NCBI GenBank assembly: GCA_002455175.1
Contig: DKKJ01000068.1
Location: 4,249 to 9,896 of the forward strand
DNA length: 5,648 nt
From: Opitutaceae bacterium UBA6669
GTDB lineage: Bacteria; Verrucomicrobiota; Verrucomicrobiia; Opitutales; Opitutaceae
Reading direction: 5' to 3'
The position numbers were made by a program, and so were the translations under genes. Below the pieces are notes generated by a model. The model saw only the letters and a list, made by a program, of their open reading frames with translations. It had not been told where the DNA came from and ran no database searches. Positions 1 to 5,594 of the stretch are shown here, piece by piece. Position 1 is the first letter of the stretch, and each line of letters starts with the position of its first letter.

Positions 1-98
1 TCCGCTCTCGCCCCGTCCATTCCTGCTTTAAAGCTGGAGTCGGTGGAGACGCTGGGGTGGCGGACGTACTCTTTTAGTTTTTCTACGGGATCAAACAT
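1..98 (-). CDS. M20-family metallopeptidase, N-terminal fragment (runs off left edge)
   Basis: A minus-strand reading frame opens with ATG at 98 and stays open to the window edge (32 complete codons). It begins M-F-D-P-V-E-K-L-K-E-Y-V-R, followed by the segment HPSVSTDSSFKAGMDGAR. An N-terminal helix followed by R-x-PSVSTD and then a G-A-R helix is typical of M20 dipeptidases and deacylases (the carboxypeptidase G2, ArgE, DapE and CNDP group). In those enzymes a two-zinc catalytic domain follows, and all metal ligands would lie outside this window. The family hydrolyses dipeptides or N-acyl amino acids, usually in the cytoplasm. The start lies 48 bases after the M48 protease stop on the same strand, so co-transcription is plausible. 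No clear Shine-Dalgarno precedes the ATG; an in-frame TTG 18 bases upstream is a less likely start. The family call rests on one short segment, so the substrate cannot be named. Confidence 0.68.
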   Translation of the reverse strand, partial: MFDPVEKLKEYVRHPSVSTDSSFKAGMDGARA

Positions 99-146
99 CG
101 GACCACACTGAGCCAAAAGCCTTGGCGCCGCTAGCCCGAAAAGCGT

Positions 147-944
147 TCACTGAAAACGTCCTTTGTTAGCCTCGTACACCGACATGTACTGCGGAGCCAA
201 TTGCTCGAGGCGACGGATACGCGTGTCGTCCGAGGGGTGAGTGGAAAGAAACTGGGGCGGTTTGCTTTGTCCGGCGCTCTTTGCCGCCATCTTCTTCCAA
301 AATGTAACGGCAGCCCGAGGATCGTAACCTGCCCCCGCCGCAAAACGCAGCCCGATTTCGTCGGCTTCGCTCTCATGGAGACGCGAATACGGCAGCAGCC
401 CTGCGACATTTACCCCTACCCCATAAAGCCCGAGGATGGCCGCACGCTTGTTGGGATCCACATCTTTGATTTGCATGCCGATCTCGGTCAGCGCGGCTCC
501 ACCGGCCGCCAGATAGTTTTGCGAGGTCCTTTCTGCACCGTGGCGCGAGCTGACATGGGCGACTTCGTGCCCCATCACCGCAGCCAATTCGTCGTCAGAC
601 CCGGCTAGCTTGAGCAGGCCCGTGTACACGCCGACCTTTCCAGCGGGGAGCGCAAAGGCGTTCACTTGGTCAGAATCAAAGACCACAAACTCCCACTGGG
701 CATTCGGAATTTCGCGGCCCACCGACTGCGCAATGCGCTTACCCACCCGTTGAACCTGGGCATTAGCAGCCGGATCTTTGGAGATTTTCTCCTCCTTCTT
801 GATTTGATCGAACGCCGCAAGGCCCATCTGAGCCTCTTCGTTAGGAGAAACCAGCATCACCTGACGCCGGCCGGTTTCAGGAACGGTCGTACAACCGACC
901 AAGAGGGATGTCGCCGCGAGCACCAAAAGGATTCGAAGGTTCAT
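147..944 (-). CDS. M48-family zinc metalloprotease, predicted lipoprotein (LoiP/BepA-like catalytic domain)
   Basis: The product is a 265-residue predicted envelope endopeptidase. Residues 1-18 form a lipoprotein signal peptide: N-L-R, a hydrophobic stretch, then lipobox LVGC with C18 as the lipidated cysteine. Threonine at +2 gives no Asp-type inner-membrane retention signal. The zinc site is HEVAH (H126, E127, H130), with the third ligand probably E191 in HESEAD. FLSTHPSDDTR near 232-242 is the conserved C-terminal family motif. From memory of E. coli BepA, the spacing of H126, H130, E191 and H236 matches BepA H136, H140, E201 and the regulatory H246. BepA's TPR domain is absent, so the protein is closer to LoiP in architecture. 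Such proteases act in outer-membrane protein quality control. The frame opens 27 codons further upstream, but the ATG at 944 places the signal peptide correctly. No Shine-Dalgarno is visible. It lies 48 bases upstream of the M20 gene. Confidence 0.93.
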   Translation of the reverse strand: MNLRILLVLAATSLLVGCTTVPETGRRQVMLVSPNEEAQMGLAAFDQIKKEEKISKDPAANAQVQRVGKRIAQSVGREIPNAQWEFVVFDSDQVNAFALPAGKVGVYTGLLKLAGSDDELAAVMGHEVAHVSSRHGAERTSQNYLAAGGAALTEIGMQIKDVDPNKRAAILGLYGVGVNVAGLLPYSRLHESEADEIGLRFAAGAGYDPRAAVTFWKKMAAKSAGQSKPPQFLSTHPSDDTRIRRLEQLAPQYMSVYEANKGRFQ

Positions 945-1002
945 GGTGGAAAGCAAATGGAAGTCAGCCTGCACAGACCTCACTCTGAGGCAATGGTTCA
1001 CT

Positions 1003-1025
1003 GTGAGCGACTTCTGAACGCTCAC
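1003..1025 (-). repeat. 7-bp inverted repeat upstream of the M48 gene
   Basis: GTGAGCG (1003-1009) and CGCTCAC (1019-1025) are perfect reverse complements around a 9-base loop. The hairpin lies about 58 bases upstream of the protease start on the minus strand. No T-tract follows, so it is not a canonical terminator. It may be leader structure or chance. Confidence 0.35.
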
Positions 1026-1070
1026 GGCGACGGGCGCCCCAAGAAAACGCGAATGAGCGTCAATTTTCAG

Positions 1071-1100
1071 GGGTAGGATTCGCCACCCCTTTTCCTACCC
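1071..1100 (-). terminator. Possible purH terminator or attenuating hairpin
   Basis: GGGTAGGA (1071-1078) and TCCTACCC (1093-1100) form a perfect 8-bp stem with a 14-base loop. It begins 16 bases after the purH stop on the minus strand, where a terminator would sit. The stem is followed by CTGAAAATTG rather than a run of T, so it is not a classical intrinsic terminator. A weaker alternative on the plus strand (GGGGT/ACCCC followed by TTTT) serves no plus-strand gene. Confidence 0.35.
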
Positions 1101-1116
1101 AACCGCTCAACTTCGC

Positions 1117-2664
1117 TCAGTGCTTAAAATGGCGAATACCGGTGAACACCATTGCCATCCCCCGTGCGTCGGCGGCCTGAATGACCTCGTCGTCTCGGAC
1201 GGATCCACCTGGCTGAATCGCACAAGTAGCGCCGGCATCGGCAGCGGCAATCAAACCGTCCGGGAACGGGAAGAGCGCCTCGCTCGCAACCACGGAGCCA
1301 CGGAGGTCCAACTTCGCTTCTCCGGCTTTCCACACAGCGATGCGCGAGCTATCGACTCGCGCCATCTGACCGGCGCCGACTCCCAGGGTCTGCTCGCCAC
1401 GGGTGTAAACGATCGCATTCGATTTCACGTGCTTGCAGACCTTCCAACCGAAAATCATCGAGGCCCACTCGTCAGCGGTCGGTTGGCGTTTGGTCACGAC
1501 CTTGAAGTCAGCCGCTTTTTCCATACGGCGATCCCTATCCTGCACCAGCACGCCGCCTACAACAGACCGCACCTCTTGAAGGGCGTCCGCACCAATGCCA
1601 CCCTTGGCCACCATGAGGCGGAGATTTTTCTTTTTCCCAAGAATCGCCATCGCCTCCTCATCAAAACGAGGCGCGATGATCACTTCGGTGAAAATTTCCG
1701 CAATGGCACGCGCGACCGCGGCATCCAACGTACGATTGACGATGATGATCCCGCCGAAAGGCGCCTGCCGGTCAGTCGCATAGGCATTTTCCCACGCCCC
1801 GATCAACGTATCCGCACTGGCCACACCGCAAGGATTGGTGTGCTTGAGGATGGCGACCGTGGGACGCTCAAACTCACCGATGAGGTAGGTCGCCGACGTG
1901 ATATCCAAAATATTGTTATAGCTCAGTTCCTTGCCCTGCAGCTGCTGGAAGTGCTCGTGGAAGGTGCCATAGAGGGCAGCTTTTTGGTGTGGATTTTCCC
2001 CGTAACGAAGAGCCTGCGCCTTGGTGTACGAAAGCGAGTACTTCGTAGGGAGGCCGCTGAGAGCGTCCGGATCCGGCTCGGCCAGCTGCGCTTCAAGGTA
2101 CTTGGCGATTGCCGCGTCATACGACGCCGTGCGCTGAAAAACTTTTAACGCTAGAGCGCGACGCAGGGCCTTCAACGCATCGGGTTCCCCCATCGCGCCG
2201 AGGACGCGCGGGTAATCCGTCGGATCACACACCACCGTCACGCTATCATGATTCTTCGCGGCACTCCGTAGCATCGAAGGTCCGCCGATATCGATGTTCT
2301 CGATCGCCTCCTCAAATTCCACGTGCGCCTTGGCTACGGTTGCTTCGAATGGATACAGGTTCACCACCACCAAATCGATCAGACTGATGTCGTTCTCCCG
2401 GGCCTGCGCCAAGTGATCCGGTTTATCGCGCCGGCACAACAGGCCGCCATGAATCTTGGGGTGCAGCGTCTTGACCCGACCTTCCATGATTTCCGGAAAT
2501 CCTGTGTGGACTCCAACCTCCGTGACGGGCAGACCGCGCTCAGCCAGCAGCTTGGCCGTTCCTCCCGTCGACAACAGGCGATACCCGTGAGTCTTCACCA
2601 GCGCAGTGGCGAATTCCACCAAGCCTTGTTTGTCGCTAACAGAGAGCAGGGCCAGTTTTTCCAT
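1117..2664 (-). CDS. purH: Bifunctional AICAR formyltransferase / IMP cyclohydrolase
   Basis: The 515-residue cytosolic enzyme carries out the last two steps of de novo purine synthesis: formylation of AICAR with 10-formyltetrahydrofolate to FAICAR, then ring closure to IMP. The N-terminal cyclohydrolase domain shows STGGTA (32-37), [12 protein letters not shown] (63-74), VNLYPF (101-106) and [14 protein letters not shown] (125-138). The transformylase domain shows RYGENPHQ (220-227), ELSYNNILD (246-254), KHTNPCG (274-280, with catalytic-type K274 and H275), KSNAIVY (414-420), [12 protein letters not shown] (428-439) and the family C-terminus [11 protein letters not shown] to [11 protein letters not shown]. 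The length is near the usual 510-530. The frame is open 60 codons upstream of ATG 2664, but the family starts at [12 protein letters not shown], so the extension is rejected. Where most PurH proteins have DPxSAFGG, this one has DRQAPFGG (298-305). No riboswitch or clear Shine-Dalgarno is seen upstream. Confidence 0.98.
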   Translation of the reverse strand: MEKLALLSVSDKQGLVEFATALVKTHGYRLLSTGGTAKLLAERGLPVTEVGVHTGFPEIMEGRVKTLHPKIHGGLLCRRDKPDHLAQARENDISLIDLVVVNLYPFEATVAKAHVEFEEAIENIDIGGPSMLRSAAKNHDSVTVVCDPTDYPRVLGAMGEPDALKALRRALALKVFQRTASYDAAIAKYLEAQLAEPDPDALSGLPTKYSLSYTKAQALRYGENPHQKAALYGTFHEHFQQLQGKELSYNNILDITSATYLIGEFERPTVAILKHTNPCGVASADTLIGAWENAYATDRQAPFGGIIIVNRTLDAAVARAIAEIFTEVIIAPRFDEEAMAILGKKKNLRLMVAKGGIGADALQEVRSVVGGVLVQDRDRRMEKAADFKVVTKRQPTADEWASMIFGWKVCKHVKSNAIVYTRGEQTLGVGAGQMARVDSSRIAVWKAGEAKLDLRGSVVASEALFPFPDGLIAAADAGATCAIQPGGSVRDDEVIQAADARGMAMVFTGIRHFKH

Positions 2665-2812
2665 AGAAGACGGTTCTTTTGCTCCCGCCACGAGCGGCCG
2701 GCAAGCCGGAAGAAATGGGCTCACCAGGGAAAGGATTTGCCGCGGGATTGCCTTATCTTCGCCGGTGATTTTGCTTTTCACGTCTCCCTCTCGTTCTTCT
2801 CTTCGTTTGCAC
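2665..2812. promoter_or_regulatory. Divergent intergenic region between purH and apaG
   Basis: These 148 bases separate the two divergent starts and should hold promoters in both directions, inferred from gene orientation alone. I could not find a convincing -35/-10 pair on either strand. CCGGC-AA-GCCGG at 2698-2709 is a compact inverted repeat about 35 bases upstream of the purH start. It is too common a pattern in GC-rich DNA to call an operator. Confidence 0.4.
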
Positions 2813-3196
2813 GTGTCCGCCTCCTCTCCCCTCTCCGGGCTCACCGCCCGACTCGATAAATTGATCTACCACCATGGAGGAGGCAGCCTTCCACCGGATA
2901 AGCCTCACGCCTTTGTCTACTTTATCACCATCCATAACGGTTCCGAACGAACCGTCACGCTGCTCGGTCGTAAGTGGGTGCTCGAGCACGTAGATGGACG
3001 TCACACCGTGATAGAAGGAGACAAGATTGTCGGCGAAACTCCCCGCTTATCCCCCGGCGAATCCTTTTCCTACAACAGCTACCATGTGACAGGCGAACAG
3101 GCCAAGGCCTACGGCAGCTTTCACGGCTTGGACGAGATGGGAGGACGCATCCATGTCGTTTTGCCTCCCTTCGCGATGTCTCCTCCAGAAACCTGA
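2813..3196 (+). CDS. apaG: ApaG-domain protein (DUF525)
   Basis: The product is a predicted 127-residue single-domain protein of the ApaG immunoglobulin-like beta-sandwich family. Visible family features are LDKLIYHHG near the start, then [13 protein letters not shown] (32-44), [13 protein letters not shown] (50-62), [23 protein letters not shown] (68-90) and the C-terminal strand [13 protein letters not shown]. The glycine-rich turn reads GDKIVG where E. coli ApaG has GEGVVG. Enterobacterial ApaG sits beside apaH and has been linked to cobalt/magnesium efflux phenotypes; its biochemical role is unsettled. The frame is open far upstream with an ATG at 2606 inside purH, but that extension has no family resemblance. 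GTG 2813 gives the usual length; TTG 2807 and GTG 2765 are alternatives. None has a good Shine-Dalgarno. It probably shares a transcript with the beta-CASP nuclease gene 66 bases downstream. Confidence 0.88.
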   Translation: MSASSPLSGLTARLDKLIYHHGGGSLPPDKPHAFVYFITIHNGSERTVTLLGRKWVLEHVDGRHTVIEGDKIVGETPRLSPGESFSYNSYHVTGEQAKAYGSFHGLDEMGGRIHVVLPPFAMSPPET

Positions 3197-3200
3197 GGAG

Positions 3201-3214
3201 TTCACGGTCGTGAA
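3201..3214 (+). repeat. 14-base palindrome around the GTG of the leader ORF
   Basis: TTCACG and CGTGAA flank the two bases GT, giving a palindrome that starts directly after GAGGAG at 3195-3200. As RNA it would fold as a 5-bp stem with a GGTC loop, placing the GTG at 3210 partly within the stem. As DNA it has the form of a small operator. Either reading is speculative for so short a repeat. Confidence 0.3.
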
Positions 3215-3266
3215 TCTTCGCTTGCAGCCGTCCACTCCGTCCTTCTCTTTCGCGGGTTCGAAATGA
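3210..3266 (+). CDS. Possible 18-codon leader peptide before the beta-CASP nuclease
   Basis: A GTG at 3210 opens an 18-codon frame (read as M/V-N-L-R-L-Q-P-S-T-P-S-F-S-F-A-G-S-K) that ends at TGA 3264-3266. GAGGAG at 3195-3200 lies nine bases upstream, good Shine-Dalgarno spacing. The stop overlaps the nuclease start as ATGA (3263-3266), the usual geometry for translational coupling. The nuclease's own ATG has no good ribosome-binding site, which fits a model in which ribosomes terminating here reinitiate on it. The GAGGAG overlaps the apaG stop codon, so apaG, leader and nuclease could be coupled in series. The peptide has no recognisable family. The whole arrangement could be chance, since other genes in this window start without a Shine-Dalgarno. 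Confidence 0.35.
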   Translation: MNLRLQPSTPSFSFAGSK

Positions 3267-4621
3267 ATCTTATCGACCTGAACCGCGAAGGCGGCATCGG
3301 CGCTAACTCGCTGTTCATCCAGCTAGGGGATATCCGCATTCTCGTAGATTGCGGTCTGAATCCCAAACTGGTGGGGCGCGCCGCCACTCCCGACCTCGGC
3401 AAAATCCGCGATCAGTCGATTGACCTGATCCTGATCACGCATTGCCACCTGGATCACATTGGCAGTCTGCCATTGGCCATGCGAGAGCACCCCAACGCGC
3501 CCGTCCTGCTCTCGCAATCGAGTCGCATCCTCATTGAGCGGATGCTCCACAACTCTTCGAGTGTGATGACGCGCCAAAAAGAGGATCAGCAAATCAATGA
3601 CTATCCCCTTTTTACGCACGAGGAAATTGACCGTTTGAGCAAACGGTTTACCGCGATTCCCTACGGGCAGGTAAAACGCTTTCGCGGTAACAAAGATGAG
3701 ATCGAGATTATCTTCCATCCAGCCGGGCATGTTGTCGGCGCTGCTGGGATCGAGATTCATCATAAGCACCGCTCCATCTTTATCACCGGAGACGTCCTTT
3801 TCGAAGATCAACGCACCCTCCCCGGCGCCAAGTTTCCCGCGGGCCACTTTGATACGGTGATCATGGAGACGACGCGTGGAACGACCGAACGTGCCGTCGA
3901 TAAAGGCCGGGTGACCGAGTTTGGACGCTTGATCGACAGCATCAATGATACGATCAATCGCGGGGGATCCTACCTCATTCCGGTTTTCGCGCTCGGTCGC
4001 ATGCAAGAGGTCCTTTCCGTCATGCATGACGCCCGAAAATTCGGGAAGTTGGTCGACTGCCCGATTTTCGCTTCGGGCTTGGGCATGGATCTCGCCGATT
4101 ATTTTGACGAGATCGCCCGCAAGACCCGGCACGTGAATTTCAACCGGAATATCATTAAGGAGCTAAAGCTAAAGCCTACTCCTCGAAAGTTGAATCCTGG
4201 CGAGGATCCTCAACAAAACGGGCTCTACATCATTAGCTCGGGCATGCTGGTCGAGAATACTCCCAGCTACGTACTCGCCAGCGGACTGCTAGGTCATGCG
4301 CGCAACTCCATCGGCTTCGTCGGCTACTGCGATCCAGACACTCCCGGTGGCGCATTGCTCGCCTCCAAGCCCGGCGACTCGTTTCTCTTCGAATCGATCC
4401 ATGTTAAGACAAAGGTCAAAGCACGGGTTGAGCGGTTCGAGTTAAGTGGCCACGCCGATCGCGACGAGCTGCTGCAATTCGCCGTGCAAACCCAGGCACG
4501 CAGCGTAGTCCTTACGCACGGCGATCCCGCCGCACGCGCTTGGTTCGTCGAACAGTTGGCCCAAAAGGTACCTCAGACGAAGGTCATCGATCCGGTGCCC
4601 CTGCAGTTGTATCAGGTATAA
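3263..4621 (+). CDS. Metallo-beta-lactamase/beta-CASP ribonuclease (CPSF73/TTHA0252-like)
   Basis: The 452-residue protein is a predicted cytoplasmic zinc-dependent RNase for RNA processing or decay. The split metallo-beta-lactamase fold is complete: motif 1 at D29 (ILVDCG), motif 2 HCHLDH (H60, H62, D64, H65), motif 3 H156 (HPAGH) and motif 4 D177 (FITGD). The inserted beta-CASP domain follows, with motif A E202 (METTRG), GGSYLIPVFALGRMQE (234-249), a SSGML segment (325-329), motif B H397 (SGHAD) and motif C H419 (VLTHGD). Positions of A, B and C are almost those of human CPSF73 as I recall them (E204, H396, H418). The length matches short bacterial members; there is no RNase J-type C-terminal domain or KH domain. 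The ATG at 3263 gives the family N-terminus MNLIDLNREGGIGANS. No good Shine-Dalgarno lies next to it, but it overlaps the stop of a possible leader ORF. The RNA substrate is unknown. Confidence 0.95.
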   Translation: MNLIDLNREGGIGANSLFIQLGDIRILVDCGLNPKLVGRAATPDLGKIRDQSIDLILITHCHLDHIGSLPLAMREHPNAPVLLSQSSRILIERMLHNSSSVMTRQKEDQQINDYPLFTHEEIDRLSKRFTAIPYGQVKRFRGNKDEIEIIFHPAGHVVGAAGIEIHHKHRSIFITGDVLFEDQRTLPGAKFPAGHFDTVIMETTRGTTERAVDKGRVTEFGRLIDSINDTINRGGSYLIPVFALGRMQEVLSVMHDARKFGKLVDCPIFASGLGMDLADYFDEIARKTRHVNFNRNIIKELKLKPTPRKLNPGEDPQQNGLYIISSGMLVENTPSYVLASGLLGHARNSIGFVGYCDPDTPGGALLASKPGDSFLFESIHVKTKVKARVERFELSGHADRDELLQFAVQTQARSVVLTHGDPAARAWFVEQLAQKVPQTKVIDPVPLQLYQV

Positions 4622-4628
4622 GCCTACC

Positions 4629-4651
4629 GGACGGGCTTCACTCGCCCGTCC
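4629..4651 (+). terminator. Hairpin downstream of the beta-CASP gene, possible terminator
   Basis: GGACGGGC (4629-4636) and GCCCGTCC (4644-4651) form a perfect 8-bp GC-rich stem with a 7-base loop, starting 7 bases after the nuclease stop. Position and strength suit a terminator for the plus-strand genes. The following bases (CGACCGCTCC) are not T-rich, so it is non-canonical. Confidence 0.5.
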
Positions 4652-4670
4652 CGACCGCTCCGGCGGCAGT

Positions 4671-4700
4671 CTGGGGGCAGTCGCTAATGGATGCCCCCAG
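4671..4700. terminator. Second hairpin in the convergent intergenic region, possible bidirectional terminator
   Basis: CTGGGGGCA (4671-4679) and TGCCCCCAG (4692-4700) form a perfect 9-bp stem with a 12-base loop. It lies 16 bases past the stop of the minus-strand phosphatase gene and 49 bases past the plus-strand nuclease stop, so it can serve both. On the plus strand CCTTCAAATC follows, with only a weak T content; the minus side has no T-tract. Confidence 0.5.
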
Positions 4701-4716
4701 CCTTCAAATCAACCCG

Positions 4717-5535
4717 TCACGGCCGCAGCAGCGTCTCCAGTTTCGTGACCATGCTGGCTCCGCCGGCCACGTAGAAGATTCGCCCCATCTTTAGGTCGAA
4801 CTGCCGCAGGGGAAACACGTCGCCATTGAAATAGACCAAACGTCCGCCGGTTGCCTGGACGAGCGGGACCGCCGCCGCGATGTCCCACACCTTGACATTG
4901 TGATCGACAGTGCCTTCGAGAATTCCGGCCGCCACGTAAGCGAGATGCAAGGTGCTGCTCCCTAGGCCACGTAGCTTGAAATTAGCCGCAATGATCTGCG
5001 CGTGGGGCGCGAATCGTTTGTCGTAGGGACTGTGAAACCCAATGATGCTCTGCGGGGTGGGGTCTACTGCGGCGAAGCGAACTTCCCGCTCACCATCAAA
5101 CATTCCCCGTCCCGGCCCGCCATGCATCAAGGTGCGTCGACTGAGGTCATAAATAACACCGTAAACCGGGACGCCATCCTCAAGGAGAGCGAGGGCAATT
5201 GCGCAATGGGCGATACCGGTCGCATAGTTATTGGTGCCATCAATGGGATCCAGCACCCATGAGTAGTTGGCCGTCACCGCAATCGGATCAGGTGCATCGG
5301 CCAATTCCTCACTGAAGTATTGATCCTGCGGAAACTGTGCGCTCAACGAGCGAAAGATGCCCTCAGAGATCGCGACGTCGACCGGCGTAACCCGTGTCCC
5401 ATCGCTCTTCCAGCGCGTTTCCGCCCGCCCGAAGTGAGCATGCAGTAAAGCAGTTTGCTCGAGGACTGCCGCCTTGGCAGCGGCGATTCGGTCATTCAGG
5501 GCCTGAGGAGAGGACGTGGGCACCTCCTCATCCAA
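4717..5535 (-). CDS. Inositol-monophosphatase-family phosphatase
   Basis: The 272-residue protein is a predicted cytosolic Mg2+-dependent, Li+-sensitive-type sugar or nucleotide phosphate phosphatase. The family's metal sites are present: a KSDGTRVTPVD segment (43-53), the EE pair in YFSEEL (E76, E77), DPIDGT (96-101, ligands D96 and D99) and the C-terminal WDIAAA motif with D218, followed by ATGG. GSSTLHLAYVAAG (192-204) is the usual helix before it. Sequence alone does not separate SuhB-like inositol phosphatase, histidinol-phosphatase (HisN) and CysQ-like PAP phosphatase, so no symbol is given. The only usual start in the open frame (in-frame stop at 5622-5620) that keeps the complete domain is TTG 5535, with GAGG 11 bases upstream. 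GTG 5523 is possible but has no spaced ribosome site. The gene converges on the nuclease gene, with 95 bases between the two stops. Confidence 0.92.
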   Translation of the reverse strand: MDEEVPTSSPQALNDRIAAAKAAVLEQTALLHAHFGRAETRWKSDGTRVTPVDVAISEGIFRSLSAQFPQDQYFSEELADAPDPIAVTANYSWVLDPIDGTNNYATGIAHCAIALALLEDGVPVYGVIYDLSRRTLMHGGPGRGMFDGEREVRFAAVDPTPQSIIGFHSPYDKRFAPHAQIIAANFKLRGLGSSTLHLAYVAAGILEGTVDHNVKVWDIAAAVPLVQATGGRLVYFNGDVFPLRQFDLKMGRIFYVAGGASMVTKLETLLRP

Positions 5536-5594
5536 ACGGTCGAATACCTCGCGATCAAACCAGAACCCTGCTGCCGCGAACGCCGCCGCACCGC

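Larger units (their letters stand above)
945..1116 (-). other. Structured spacer between purH and the M48 protease gene
   Basis: I see no credible gene in this 172-base gap. Read on the minus strand from the purH stop, it contains an 8-bp stem (1100-1093 with 1078-1071), the palindrome GGGCGCCC (1032-1039), a 7-bp stem (1025-1019 with 1009-1003) and a 5-bp stem with a 3-base loop (990-986 with 982-978). CACAG at 972-976 can also pair with CTGTG at 1001-1005, which would compete with the 7-bp stem. A TTGACG at 1063-1058 resembles a -35 box, but no fitting -10 follows. The region may end or attenuate purH transcription, or act as the 5' leader of the protease gene. Which of these applies cannot be decided by reading. 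Confidence 0.4.

Noticed and set aside
112..126. GCCAA/TTGGC hairpin between the M48 and M20 genes
   Set aside because: A 5-bp stem with no T-tract is too weak to call a terminator.
201..608. Plus-strand frame of 135 codons opposite the M48 gene
   Set aside because: It is antisense to a well-supported gene and has no domain features.
945..1025. 27-residue N-terminal extension of the M48 protease
   Set aside because: It would bury the signal peptide and lipobox, which start correctly at the ATG at 944.
1058..1063. TTGACG on the minus strand as a -35 promoter box for the M48 gene
   Set aside because: No acceptable -10 hexamer is found at 16-18 bases spacing.
1120..2148. Long plus-strand frame of 342 codons opposite purH
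   Set aside because: It lies entirely antisense to an unmistakable purH, and its translation is rich in R and H with no family motifs. It is a codon-bias shadow.
2606..2812. ATG-started N-terminal extension of ApaG reaching into purH
   Set aside because: It would overlap the 5' end of purH and add about 69 residues unlike any ApaG; GTG 2813 gives the normal length.
2665..2812. Purine riboswitch or PUR-box control of purH
   Set aside because: No riboswitch-like three-way junction or recognisable operator could be identified by reading the short upstream region.
2665..2844. 60-residue N-terminal extension of PurH
   Set aside because: It is charged, low in family resemblance, overlaps the apaG start, and PurH proteins begin at the M-E-K-L-A-L-L sequence.
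3323..4132. Minus-strand frame of 269 codons opposite the beta-CASP gene
   Set aside because: The plus-strand protein has every catalytic motif in register; the antisense translation shows no recognisable domain.
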